The notes under the pieces are model-generated. The model had not been told where the DNA came from. It saw only the letters and a program-made list of their open reading frames with translations, and ran no database searches. This document shows, one piece after another, positions 22,062-32,878 of a stretch of 51,958 nucleotides of DNA. Both the position numbers and the translations under genes were made by a program. Each line of letters begins with the position of its first letter. The stretch's first letter is position 1. The stretch spans positions 175,440 to 227,397 of the forward strand of contig NW_003314423.1 of the NCBI RefSeq assembly GCF_000143415.4, written 5' to 3'. The DNA comes from Selaginella moellendorffii (taxonomy: Eukaryota > Streptophyta > Lycopodiopsida > Selaginellales > Selaginellaceae).

Positions 22062-23930
22062 TCAGACTGTTATTTTTTGCCTCCAACGCCTATACAATAA
22101 TCTTGGAATTTCATCACTCTCCACACTATCAGGATTTAAACCCAATAGTAATGCCATCTCTTCTCTAATACGTCCACGCTCATGTTCAGTGGTCGAAGAA
22201 CCCATCCGGTTGAGCAGATTATGGAGATGCGGATAGTGCTTGGCTAGACAATATACATGCCATAAATGATGACTGGTGTCTGTCCGATCAAATGGCTTCT
22301 GATATACCGTTCCATCTGCCATTTGGTTGATTTCTGCAGCCACCTCCTGGACTGGCCAGTTCTCTATCACCATTGCTTCAAGCCGTTTTGCAAGGTCCCC
22401 CAGAACATACGGTTTCTTCTCCCTAGTTTCCATACTGCAAGAGATGGGGTGCACTGCATATGTGTGCGTGTTCGCTGCAGTTTTAATCGGCGAGTCATCG
22501 ATGATGAGGATTTCACTTGATCTAGCAGTCCAGTTCATCACTACAGCCTCTGGCTTGACGAAGATGGGCTTGCTACCCCTCATATGGACCATAGTCAAGC
22601 AATCCTTCTACGTTAGGAGAAAGTCAAATGGTAATATTACTCGTGTCTGATCGTGCATCATCTGTAGCAACATTAATGCATTGTGGCACATCATGGATGT
22701 CCAAACTCCCAATTGCAAATTGAACCCGGCCCTCTGTTTTAAGTGTCGCATGGTCATTATTAGATCCCACAGTTTCTCCCGTGTGATTAATGTGAATTTG
22801 TCTCTTTTGACCAACTTGCGACCGCAGGCTTTGGAGGGTGTAGTGACATTCGAGGACGAGCCACGCTCATGGGAGAAAAGGACACCGTTTAGATAAAAAA
22901 CGATACAGTACTTTCGCCGTGACTCTGAAATGAAATGCGTCAGCATAAAAAATGGTACAAGTCAATTTTACCATCTACAATATTAGCGAATGGTGCTCCC
23001 GATGGTTGTTCAGAGGGTTTTGGTCGAGGAAACGTGAAGGGCGGAAATACTCTCCTCTGCAATGTGGGGTCAATCGCATCCGATGGCGTGTGGGCACATG
23101 CCATTTCAGCTGTAGACTCTGGTACAACTGGCTCAACAGTGGCATGGGGTGGTTCCGATGGCGTGTGATCACACGCCATTTCAGCTGGTGCCTCCGTTGG
23201 CAAAGTGGACATGACCGAACAGGCAGCAGGGGCGGTGTAGGGAGGTTCCAACGGCGCGTAGTCAGACGATTGGGCACACGTTGAGTCCGTTGGAAATGAG
23301 GATACGACCGGCTCGGCGGCTGGGGCGGCCTCATGCGGGTCCAATGGCGCCTGGTCACCGTCAGTTGGATACGTGGACAAGATTGACTCAGTGGTATGGG
23401 CAGCATCAAGTGGAGCGTGGTCAGCTTGCTTGGCGTTGATATGGATAGTAGCCTCCATCAGCTCTGATGACTCTTGCAGGCAAGTAGAGTCCACTGGCGG
23501 ATCCATATGCATGTCCAAATATCTCCCTTCGATTGAGATGGTATCCTCCCTACTGGCTACTAAAAACAAACTCATTAGCACATTGAATCGACTATACTGT
23601 ATTTACCATCAACTGCTATTGGGCGCACTGCTGATTCTGAAGGATTGGACATATGTTTCGACCCTTGCTTGGCACTATCCTTCCTCGACACTAAAGGCTA
23701 GAGTTTGTATCTTAATTCAACTAAATAATCTCTACTTACCATTTCTTCTGCGACCTACATGGACAATGTTAGAAATGGTAAAAGGTTAGGAATGGATGTA
23801 CTATTATTTACCTGATGGTTTGTCTTGTATGACCTTCCTCCGCTGCTCTTTGGCCACCTCAGGCTGGCCATCGTCGTCATCATCGTCATCGTCGTTATTG
23901 TGACCTTCAAGTAAATGTAGATAATACTTA
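22062..23930 (-). pseudogene. FCP1/NIF-type HAD phosphatase-like region with repeat-rich N-terminus (C-terminal part of the E2 ParB gene)
   Basis: On the minus strand an acidic start (HNNDDDDDDDDGQPEVAKEQ) leads through introns at about 23764-23816 and 23562-23606 to a Pro/Thr/Ala-rich region with repeats (AEMACDHTPSEPP, AEMACAHTPSDA). An intron at about 22925-22970 precedes the domain. The domain has CIVFYLNGVLFSHERG, where the catalytic DxDx(T/V) of HAD enzymes reads YLNGV; FNLQLGVWTSMMCHNA, the VW(T/S)S block; and EILIIDDSPIKTAANTHTYA, the DDSP block. It therefore resembles FCP1/NIF-like phosphatases but lacks the nucleophile Asp. One in-frame TAG lies near 22606. The inversion breakpoint is just upstream; undoing it joins this to the acidic end of the ParB gene at 39.5 kb in a compatible order. 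Confidence 0.6.
23083..23179. repeat. Two E2 palindromes inside an exon
   Basis: The copies are at 23083-23104 and 23158-23179. The second is a perfect 22-bp palindrome (ATGGCGTGTGA and its complement). Both are read in the same frame on the minus strand and give the peptide repeat AEMAC(A/D)HTPS, so here the palindrome has become protein. Confidence 0.85.
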
Positions 23931-25455
23931 CTTTCATGACAAGTAGTCTCTGTTATGATATCAAACCACTCATTTGGGTGTCAAAGGTTAGCCACACTGA
24001 GTAATTTCTTTACCTTTGTCTTCTTTATGATGTTAATTTTCTTGTCAATTGCAACTAAATCTCCAAGAGTTCTTGATCATTTTCAGCTCAATGCGACTGT
24101 GCATATGCATCTTGCCTAAACTTCACCAATGGCTGAAGACAACACAAACATTCTATGACAAGAAGTATACTTGGAAGAACATACCTTACTCCACACAACT
24201 ATTTTTGTACCATCTATTAGCATCATGACGACATCATTGATGCTGAATAAGTGATGCTAAATCATCACCATAGTGGATTGGCAAGAAACCATATCTGCTC
24301 AATATCATATATTAGGCTTTGCTTTTGCACTACAAATTGTCCCAGCCTACAAAACATAAATTGTTAAAAGTGATTGAAGAGGGAGAGGTACTTACGCATT
24401 AATTTTGTGGCAAGCTATCACAAGCCTTGCCATATCTAGAGATCCTCTTGCATGTACATGTCCTACTGGAACATTAATGTGATAGACAAGATCGTCTCGG
24501 AAGCATTCATTGATGCACTTCATCCATGCACACTAGTGATGATTCCCGTCGATAATGTAAAACATTTTCCCCACAAATTGTTGAGTCCCAGAATGGCTTA
24601 TAAGCATGTTGTCAAATTTGTGGGACTTCATTTTCCAAATGTCATCCCAAACCCTCTCAATTTCTAGTGACACCAAGAGGGTATTTGATGTTCCTGGCTT
24701 GAAGACCAAAACAAAGAATATACTTATGTTTGTCCCAAGGCCATTCTGTTTGTACAGATTATAGATGTTCATGTTGACGAAGTGAGGTGAAGTAGACTGA
24801 ACAATGCTTGTCTAAGTGAATTGACATAGTGGGATCATGTCTCCTTGGCCTTCCCACTTGAGAGATTCTAGAGTCATATGAATGGCCTTCTCTTTGGTTC
24901 TCAAAACTATCTTTTGGAAGCACTTGTCTATGACGTGTTTAGGTAGCTCCACTTCTCTTTTAGCTTCAACTAAATCTCCAGTAGCACTATTATCAAATCT
25001 AGCCCCCAACTCAGGCCCAACACCCCCATCAAGTGCACTTGGGCGCTACTCCATAATGTAGTTAGTTTTTACCATATTTTGTAAATATGTTAAGAGTAGT
25101 GGCATTTGTGGTTGTGGCAGCAATGGCAATGATAACAATGGTTGCAATGGTGCTGCTGATGGTGATGGTGGTGGTGGTGGTGGTGGTGCTAATGGCAATG
25201 ATAGCAGTGGTGGTAATGGTGGTGATAAAGGTAGTGGTGGCAATGGCGGTGAAGGTGGTGGCAGCGGTAATGGTGGTGGAAAAAATGGGGGTGGATGTGG
25301 ACTAAAGATATTTGGTTGCAGAGATGGCAATGTAGATGGCAGAGTTGTCGTTATGGAAATCTTTATTTGAAGGTCAAATTGATTGTCATCCTAGATCTTA
25401 TCTTCCTCATGTTTTGTTCTTTTTGATCCAACATCTTTATCCTTTTGTAGTTGTT
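23931..25455 (-). pseudogene. ParB-methyltransferase gene copy B, exons 2-4 (inverted away from exons 5-9)
   Basis: On the minus strand the exon starts after TTGTTTTCAG near 25455 and follows copy A throughout. It has a Lys-rich start, a proline-rich tract (25090-25310, PPPPPPPSPSAAPLQP), EVELPKHVIDKCFQKIVLRT, NIYNLYKQNGLGTNIS and the ParB-like motif YIIDGNHH (25 residues before YHINVPVGHVHARGSLDM). Exons after introns at about 24330-24395 and 24140-24190 match LGQF.VQKQ and the LVKxxQDAY region. It ends at a splice donor CATGAAAGTAAGT near 23940, exactly where copy A has intron 4. Exons 5-9 are on the + strand at 39585. Stops after DGNHH and elsewhere show decay. Confidence 0.75.
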
Positions 25456-25519
25456 TTCATTTCTGAAAACAAGAAAAACTCATTATAAAATAAAAATGCA
25501 TAAGAAGTGATTGCATGGT

Positions 25520-26500
25520 GGTCATCCATTGGTACGCTAGCGTACCAGCTGCAGGAGGCAATGCCCAAGCCCACTTGATACCCGGGCTAACTTAGCCCAC
25601 AGCCTAACTGAGTGCCCGGCTGAGTGCCCAGCCAAGTGCTCAGGCTGGGCCACACATTCTATCTCGGCCTGCACATGGCTGTAGCTTGGCTGACTGCCCA
25701 GGCTGGTACACTTGTGAACTAGCCTACCCTACACTGCCCTAGCCGGCCCACATAGAGTGCCCAGCCGACAACCTGGCCCATGCAGAGTGCCTGACCGAAT
25801 GCCCGACCCAAGCACTCGACGCAGGCCAAGCCACGCAGGCCAGTTCGCCGGCGTACCGGCCTGCCCCACACTACCATGGCCAGCCCGCACTGAGTGCCCA
25901 ACCAAGTGCTCAGCCTGGGCACTTGGCGCGGGCCAGGCCATGTGGGCTGGTTTGCCAGCATACCAGCCTGCCCCGCACTGCCATGGCTGGCCCATGCTGA
26001 GTGCCCGGCCGAGTGCCAAGCCCGAGCACTCAGCATGGGCCAGGCTGTGCAGGCCGGTTTGCCCGCATACTGGCCCGCCCTACACTACCCAACACTTCAC
26101 ATTGCTGGCCTAGGAGGTGCACATTGCTGTGTGGTGCACCACGTGACGACACACAACATGCTGTAGAGTGACATGTGGACCACACGTTGCTGTGCCACAT
26201 GCCGCACGTCGTTGTGCAGTGTGCCACGCGTCGTCGTGCCCAGCTGAGTACTTATCAGCCCAGCCCACTATAGTGTGCTGTGGCACGGCAGTGCTAGGTG
26301 CTGGGTGCTGGGTGCAGCGGCGTTGGGTGCTGGGCACGGTGGCACTGGGTGTTGGGCGTGGCAGCACTGGGGCGACACTGGGTGCAGCAGAGTGGCAGCA
26401 CTGGGCACTACATTGTGGTGATGCTGTGGCACGGCGGCATGGCAGTTTTGTGTGTTGTGGTGCTTGGTGTTGAGGTGGAGTAACGAGGGAGTAGAGGAGA
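25520..26500. repeat. GC-rich tandem and hairpin repeats upstream of copy-B exon 2
   Basis: Phrases such as GAGTGCCCGGCTGAGTGCCC, CCAGCCTGCCCCGCACTGCC and, further on, GTGCTGGGTGCAGCGGCG recur on both strands, making long ORFs in every frame that are not genes. The block occupies the same place relative to the gene as the hairpin array at 1946-2250 does in copy A, although the sequence is different. Confidence 0.75.
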
Positions 26501-27521
26501 AAATAAAAATTACTCTTGGCAACATTCTGTACGATGTCAATGGATCCCATAGTCACTCTCAATCTCCCACTCTACTTTCTGTAAAACCCTAATGCCGGCA
26601 GCTGCCCTAACCCTAATCTAACTTTCATCACAGCCATTCATTGTGGATGTAGTAAATCTCAATTTCTTTCTGCGAATATTTGCTAGCAATGTACAATTTT
26701 TATTTTGTCCTAGATTTGATCATGTGACAAAGTCCTTTTGAGTTATAATTTAATAATAGAGGTGTGCTCTAATATGACTATGCAATAATGTCAAAATAAT
26801 GTCACAGCCACATGTGTTGAATTGATCATAGTACAAAACTATAAATGAGAATTATGTGTTTCTTGCACATCATAGAATTTTGTCAAAAAATATAAGATTA
26901 TTAAAATTGTAAGGTGTTATTTCCAGAGTAATGTGATAATGTGTTAATTTACTATAAGTGATAGATGGTAGTACAAAGATGGAATATATTTAAATGAGTT
27001 CAGAAGAATGTGATGATTTATGGCTTTAATGAAGTATTGAGAATATGTACAATATTTAATTTTTTTGGCAACAATTGGTTGATAGTAGATCCTAGAATAA
27101 AATCATTCCTATCTTTCATATTATGGCACATGCATGAGGTGATATTTCTTTCCGTTCTACCAAAAATTACTTTATATAATAACTTTGAGCATGTTTTTGA
27201 ATTCAATGTATACAGACTTTTAATATTGTACAACCTAGTCCTTTATAATTCATATAGAATTTATCATAACAACATTATTCAATATTAGATCCTAGAATAA
27301 AATCACTCTTACTTTTCACATAATGGCATAACACATGTTTGAGGTGACATTTCTTTTCATTCTAACTCTAACTTTAAGCATAACTTTGAGCATATTTTTG
27401 AATCTAGTAAAAAGATTGGAAGACAATGTGAACTTTTAATATTGTATAACAACATAGTTTTTTATACTTTTGATAGACTTTATCATAAAAGTTCAGACTT
27501 CCAAAACCTAAAGGCAACAAA
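26501..27521. other. AT-rich divergent intergenic region of copy B
   Basis: This is the counterpart of 694-1560. It includes GATTAGGGTTAGGGCAGCTG-type text (reverse strand, about 26600-26640) shared with copy A. Two near copies of a block around 27090-27130 and 27285-27330 share TAGATCCTAGAATAAAATCA, a local duplication. No gene was seen. Confidence 0.5.
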
Positions 27522-28611
27522 ATGGAGAGCTTTCTTTTGCATTACCAAGATCACCCACTTCTTTCTTTCTCCAAAAGTCTTATTTCAAAAGTTTTCTTTG
27601 CCGACATTTCAATCTTTCTCTCAGTTCTATTTCATTGGAGGTTGTGATTCGCAACAACATTGGTGTAGTTGAACGATCAGAGTTTCTTCTTTTAGGTGTG
27701 GGTGAAGGTGGACAACATTGGGATTTGTAACATTCCAAATCCAAGGAGATTCGAGTTTTTGGATCCAATCAAAATGCGAGGCTGCGATCTTGCCAAAGTG
27801 AATGTGAAGCAAGAGTCGGTCGTCATCATTTCTTCCTCTTTTAGTTCTAGTGGAGATGCTAGTCCAGTGTGAGCCAAAAATTTGCAAACTCCAACTTCAC
27901 CAATATTCAAAGCTATTTGCAACACTTTTTATTTTTCCCACCTTTCTATCAACGTGTGTTTGTTTCTGCATAGGCCCGTTAGCGAGCTCCCATCTACATA
28001 TAATGGCAATATCTTCTTTGAACTACCACCTCTTGTCAGCTCAAAATGAAAGAAGATGGAGACCAAGCAAGACGTCCACAACTGGTGCAAAATCAAGACC
28101 ACACATTTCCAGCATTTTGAAGGCATAGTGTCCATGGTTCATTGTGGTGGGTATTTGGATTGTGTGAATAAAGCATGCAATCAAGAGTGTGGTAAAAACT
28201 CCATTTTTTTTAAGGATCTACAATCAATCCTCTTATCTGTGACACCATTGGTGTTGGATTCAAGTGCCGGTTTTGCAAGAATGCTCCATTGTGTTGTGCC
28301 ATCTATGGGGCCAAGATGTACTACTTTCTTTCACGGAATGGAGATGCTGGTAGAGTTACAGTACATATTGACACACACACACACACATCGAATGCAGGAA
28401 GGGATACAAAGGAGTTCAGTCAACTGTTTCAAAGATGCAGTGCAAATAAAGACTGTGAGAAACTCATCTGCAACTTCGAAGCATGTTCAAAAGATAGTGC
28501 TCAAGGATTTTATCGCAAGCACTTTACTCGATTAGGACTGCAAGAATACTCAATTGGATGAAACTAGCTTGCAGCAGTTACTACAACGCATGCAACTTGT
28601 AACTAGCCTCA
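27522..28611 (+). pseudogene. Mutator-like transposase gene, N-terminal part (copy B, inverted)
   Basis: The gene begins ATGGAGAGCTTTC (MESFLLHYQDHPLLSFSK). After the shared METKQDVHNWCKIKTTHFQH and a Cys-rich HCGGYLDCVNKACNQEC, another frame gives GVGFKCRFCKNAPLCCAIYG then GDAGRVTVHIDTHTH. This is a C-C...H-x-H pattern like WRKY-GCM1/FLYWCH DNA-binding fingers at the N-terminus of Mutator-type transposases. A helical end (LQQLLQRMQLVTSLR) runs straight into the E2 terminal repeat. There are several frameshifts and stops. The rest of the protein is at 18523-21615 on the minus strand. Confidence 0.6.
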
Positions 28612-28635
28612 AAGCTCTATTTCGTTAAAGTGGGA
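28608..28635 (+). repeat. E2 terminal inverted repeat (second end) with target duplication
   Basis: CTCA (28608-28611) is followed by the 24-bp repeat AAGCTCTATTTCGTTAAAGT... (28612-28635), identical to 21620-21643. E2 body lies to the right of both copies at present, because the intervening segment has been inverted. In the restored order the two copies face each other as terminal inverted repeats. Confidence 0.8.
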
Positions 28636-29271
28636 TTTATTCAGTAAAATGGGACTAGGTACAAATTTTCAAGTATTTGAAAATGACGTGAAATTATATG
28701 TTTTTTGTCCAGGGGCTAGACATATTTGGGGCATGGTGACTAGCGCGGTGACTTTGTGTCCAGACTGAGTCCATTTGGTTGTATAATAAATCTCATTGTT
28801 AAGGTGAACAAGCCGAATCTGAAGCTAAAGAAGAGCGATGGCATACGCGCACACACTATTTGTTTGTTCATTGAGCGTGTGATGAGCTTTCCAAGATGAA
28901 CGTCATTCCTATTAGCCAGACATATAACTTAATGGTGAGAACATTTAGATATTATTCAATGTTATCTTTTTCTAACGAATCTAATTGTGAAGGTGTAGCA
29001 AGAGGCATTGCTAGTCTGGAGAAGTCATTTAACTCATTTGACCCTTAGTGTATTTTCATGAAACTAAATAACATTCATATTATTAAGGAATTTCTCTAGT
29101 ACCTTTTTTTTACGACATAGAGGCTTGCATTTCTTTCAAAGGTGATTTAGTAAAAGGCCTGAGGGCACATGCCATTCTATTTCTCAGACCGGTATTAAGA
29201 TATACTAGTGCAAAGGGAAAAAGGTATTTGGTGATCAAGTAAATGGCATGAGGGCACACGCCATTATAAGC
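28636..29271. other. E2 subterminal region
   Basis: The region is mostly non-coding. A short open stretch at about 28795-28900 (VNKPNLKLKKSDGIRAHTIC) contains a degenerate palindrome (GATGGCATACGCGCACAC). Palindrome copies lie at 29155-29176 (half) and 29243-29264. No gene is assigned. Confidence 0.45.
29243..29264. repeat. E2 palindrome just after the SPYYTPG stop codon
   Basis: The arms ATGGCATG and CACGCCAT enclose AGGGCA. It is positioned 8 bases downstream of the stop of the minus-strand gene ending at 29272. Confidence 0.85.
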
Positions 29272-29529
29272 CTAAGCGCTAGTGGACACCTCCTTTTTGG
29301 TACTCTCAGCGGTACTATCATCCTTCTCCGGGTCAGTTGTTTTGCTTTGGATTGTTGTCTCTGACGTTACTGGGGCGTTCTCGATAGTTGTTAATGTTGC
29401 CGTTTGTTCAGAAAAATGATCACCTGGAGTATAGTACGGGGAGTTTGGAAGACTTATATATTCTACATCTTCACCTATCTCCTTCTCTGTCTCCTTTTTT
29501 GCCTCACTTACAGATTTTGTGCTTGCCAT
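29272..29529 (-). CDS. Small SLP-SPYYTPG protein, E2 copy
   Basis: The ORF encodes about 85 aa from MASTKSVSEAKKETEKEIGE. An upstream in-frame ATG would add 34 residues that have no counterpart in the other copies. Core YISLPNSPYYTPG, then TTIENAPVTSETTIQSK and DSTAESTKKEVSTSA, match copies at 7372 and 43693. The reading frame is intact. It follows the DUF7869 gene on the same strand with about 200 bases between. The function is unknown; it is charged, Ser/Thr-rich and probably disordered. Confidence 0.65.
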   Translation of the reverse strand: MASTKSVSEAKKETEKEIGEDVEYISLPNSPYYTPGDHFSEQTATLTTIENAPVTSETTIQSKTTDPEKDDSTAESTKKEVSTSA

Positions 29530-29736
29530 GAGAATGCTCTTCACCCTAAAATATGGAGTTTGTTGTGTTATAAAAGGAAACCAACACACACGCTGCAAGG
29601 GAATGATGGTACATAAAGCATGTAAGCCCACAATATGGGTTTATGTGCCATTAATATGGGCCACACGCCATATTATTAGATTTATGCACGTGTGATTGGT
29701 AAATGCATATGTCACATCATCTCAGGCCACATGCCA

Positions 29737-32700
29737 TCACGCCTCCTCTGATTCAGATTCGGATTGTTCACCTTGAAATAAAATACATTAGAAACTTAGT
29801 AAAGGAATATTAATGAATCTCACCTTGAACCCGGGTTATGAATGCTCTTGCTGCATCTCTTGCATGGTCTGGCAAGGTGATGGTGGCACTCTGCTTCCGC
29901 ATCCAACCATGCACAACATTATCCACTGATATGCTCATACTGGGATCCCTTGGATTCAGCACCCATCTCTTTTCTAGGCAATCCTTTGTATATCCGGAAC
30001 TTGGCTTGAACCACTCCACAGTTACATTGAAGGAGTTAGTTTCCGCGTCCTCCTCTGCATCAGTGATGCAGCGCCCCACCCATATCATTTGTTTTTTATT
30101 ACTGGGTCTGACAAGCACGACCATTCCTTTGTAGACCTGTACTGGATTGAATGCTAAATCCGGCTTCTTGTTCCTCGGCCCACAATAGTGATCCTCAACA
30201 TCGTTATCTGTCACTGCATTTCCAGAGGACATTGTTCCGCTACTATCTGGTGCTCTGGGTTCTGGCCAAAAGGACTCTTCCAATTCTTCATATACAACCG
30301 GCCCATTTTGGATAGCAGATATAATCTTCTCCCAGTATTCGAGCAAAGGCTTGCACCTCTGAAAATAGGATTCTCCACCAAACACCAACCCCCTCTTCCA
30401 GAAGGCAATATGCTGTCTAATCCCGGCCACTATACTTTCCTGGTCTTTGAGTCCATTCGGGTGCATCGGCCGTGGGGAACCCTGAGGAATCATAGGTTCC
30501 CCAGTTATGGGATCTCTCTTGAAGAGTTTAATGCCGTCCACTAGCAGCCACACTGTGTCCCATTCTCTCATCTTGTACCTCATCACTGGAGCACCGTCAC
30601 ACATGCTGAAATGAAACTGAAGAGGCTTGGAGTGGCCAATCAGCGTTTCAGATCCGTCCCTGATGTAGCCTCTTACAAACCCCTTAAAGTCTGGAACCTC
30701 TGTCAGAAGTGCAGCTTCAACAGTGCCTTTGATGCAATTTTGGAATTCATCGTAGAGTTGTGGGAGGGTGAGGACATTGGATCGCCGGAGGGACTCTGCC
30801 AAGTGACTGAACATGGCATCGACGTCTTCATGAGTGTGCCCAACCATGAGAAAGCCAAGTGTAACCGTTTCAAATATGCCTTTGGCAACAAGCATCGCCA
30901 AGTACGCGAAGACGTACATGTTTTTGTTCTCACTGCCAGCATTGTCTGTTTGGAGCAAAAGATGGGGTGGAAGGCCACATCGGCCGCAAGAACTTCCTTG
31001 AGATTCTGCTTCGTTTGGATGAGGCTATGCATTCACCGGGCGACCAGCCTCGTCGGAATGGCATGAGGCCTCACGTGATAACCCTACAATCTGACGGCCA
31101 ACATATTCACTGGGATGGCATGGGGCCCCACGCGATACTGCAAGCCTTTGCTCCTCCTCCAGCTGAACCCTGTATGGGGTTCGATCGACAAGGGCCTTAT
31201 GCAAGGGTTGGCCGTTCAGCTCAGTCTGCGCACTTTGCAGAGACCTTAAGTGTTTTGCTAAGGACACAATCATCATGTTTGCACCCCCGCCACCCCATAG
31301 AGGTACAAAGAAGTTCCCATAGTTCTGGGCACCATGCCCATGAGCGATTATGCCAAACAGAGACACAGGCAGCTGCATGGATGAAGAGATTGCCTTGGGG
31401 GCAGGATTGAGTCGAGGTAAGCACGTCTTTTTCTGGTCCATTTTGTCGTGGATGATGCAGAGGTAAGAGTCAGGTCTCTCCATGGAGAGAATCCTATTAT
31501 GATAATATGCAGTCCTGCAGCTTCTCTGCTCGATGTTGTGGTCGAGCCGCCTTCTAACCAACGTCTCTCGCTCTTGAGCGCTGCAAGAATTCTTCGACAA
31601 AGCCATTTTGATAGCAGTGCACTCGTCACACTTTGAAAAGCTGGAGTACTTTCCTATACTCACATCCCTGAACCTGTTGCTCCACAATCTACTAAATCTA
31701 GATTGGCTCAGCTTCCTGTAGCCATTACTTTAGAGTTCCCGATTCACATCTTCCAATATGGCCCCCTTGGTATACATGGAAGGGAGAACTCGTTGGGTGT
31801 CTCGTGTTCCATCTTCCAAGAGGCGGGTTTTATGTGGTTGCTGCTCGCTACATGTCTCGACAAACCTCTTGAAGATTGCCTCTCCATATACAACATGACC
31901 CCTAGTTTTGTGCGTACCGTCGTTCCCATAGACTGCCTGTTGAACCCTTTGTTCCTCGAACTCAGTTTTGATTCTGTAGAATGTGGTTCGAGGGACTCCA
32001 TAAATGATTCTTCATGCCTTCATGCAGACCAAACCCCTCTGGAAGACCATGCCCCCCACCTGATATTCTGAAGCATCAACAGATGACCGTAATGCCTCAT
32101 ACACAAAATTGTGAGCTGCCTTCCAGGACAATGTCTTGTATCTTGCTCTCTCCTCTTCAATAGCATCCCAATCAGCATGTTGACAGCACCTCCTCTTGCA
32201 ACAAGCAACTGTCGAGACCATTTGAACCTCCATCGCCATTTTCTGCCTTTTCGGTTCGTTGCTCAGATCCCTTTGGCTGCGCTTTAGGAAGGTGTACTTT
32301 CTTTTCCCATGAAGAGATGTTCTGTCATCAATTGTAGTGGTGTTTGATTGTGAATCCTTCACATTCTCAAACACTAAGTGCCTCAATTTCCACCGCACAA
32401 TGCTTCCAATAGTCAGACTGTTTTCTTCTGTGTCAACAACCTCTAAAATCCCAACTCCAATATCATCCCAGCCCAATTCTTGATTAGCAACCGCATCTCT
32501 TGGATCGACAACTGTGGCTAAGCCCTCAGCTACCACCTCCCCCTCGGGGTTGTTTAGAAACACCTTCGCCTGAATCCATGTAGCACGGTTCTTAAGATCC
32601 ACGGAGGGAACATGTGTCGCACTTGCGCTGTCCCCAACATCTGCTTTCTTCTGAAGATTTTTCAAGGCAACAACAACATTTACCCCGACGACCATCTCTC

Positions 32701-32878
32701 CTCGTTCAATAGCGACCACATTCCCATCGAAGACAGTCTCTACTGATACAGCAGCATTGCCTTCCCTAAGCCTTTGACAGTGTATAACAAAGTTCCGATC
32801 CATAGACACAAGGGTCCCTTTTGCAACTCTCTTCCCACCATTCAAAATGTAAACCTTTTCCCCAACCCTGAAGGCCAT
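29737..32878 (-). CDS. DUF7869-type protein, putative DDE transposase of E2
   Basis: The start is MAFRVGEKVYILNGGKRVAK. The first 180 residues look like two SH3-like repeats. A zinc-like CxxC (KCDECTAIKMAL) near 31640 is followed by LCIIHDKMDQKKTCLP, LLLQTDNAGSENKNMYVFAY and FLMVGHTHEDVDAMFSHL. From memory these three blocks are the signature of DUF7869 proteins. The Asp of QTDN and the Glu of THED are 39 residues apart, as in a DDE transposase, with MDQ as a candidate first Asp; this is inference. Introns are about 31025-31138 (holding two E2 palindromes) and 29772-29823. The protein ends GEQSESESEEA at a TGA that abuts a palindrome. In-frame stops at about 32012 (AW to A*) and 31710 (NREL*) suggest recent inactivation. 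Confidence 0.65.
31025..31138 (-). other. Intron of the DUF7869 gene containing two E2 palindromes
   Basis: The donor is GTATCGCG (31138) and the acceptor TGCATAG (31025), 114 nt in phase 0. Splicing joins EEEQRLA to PHPNEAESQG and removes a TAG. Palindromes are at 31115-31136 and 31058-31079. Shorter alternative acceptors exist (31110, 31091), so the exact intron is not certain. Confidence 0.55.

Noticed and set aside
25087-25305. Valine/methionine-rich hydrophobic ORF (+)
   Set aside because: Antisense of the proline-rich exon of copy-B ParB-methyltransferase.
25719-26562. Overlapping ORFs rich in Trp, Cys, His and Pro
   Set aside because: Derived from GC-rich repeats read on both strands; no conserved domain and no matching copy.
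24200-27700. E2 palindromes in the inverted host-element piece
   Set aside because: I looked for ATGGCRTG-N6-CAYGCCAT here and found only unrelated ATGGCA or GGCACATG fragments, which supports assigning the motif to E2 alone.
30611-31410. Large + strand ORFs at 30611-31066 and 30967-31410
   Set aside because: Shadows of the minus-strand DUF7869 gene, whose motifs are clear.
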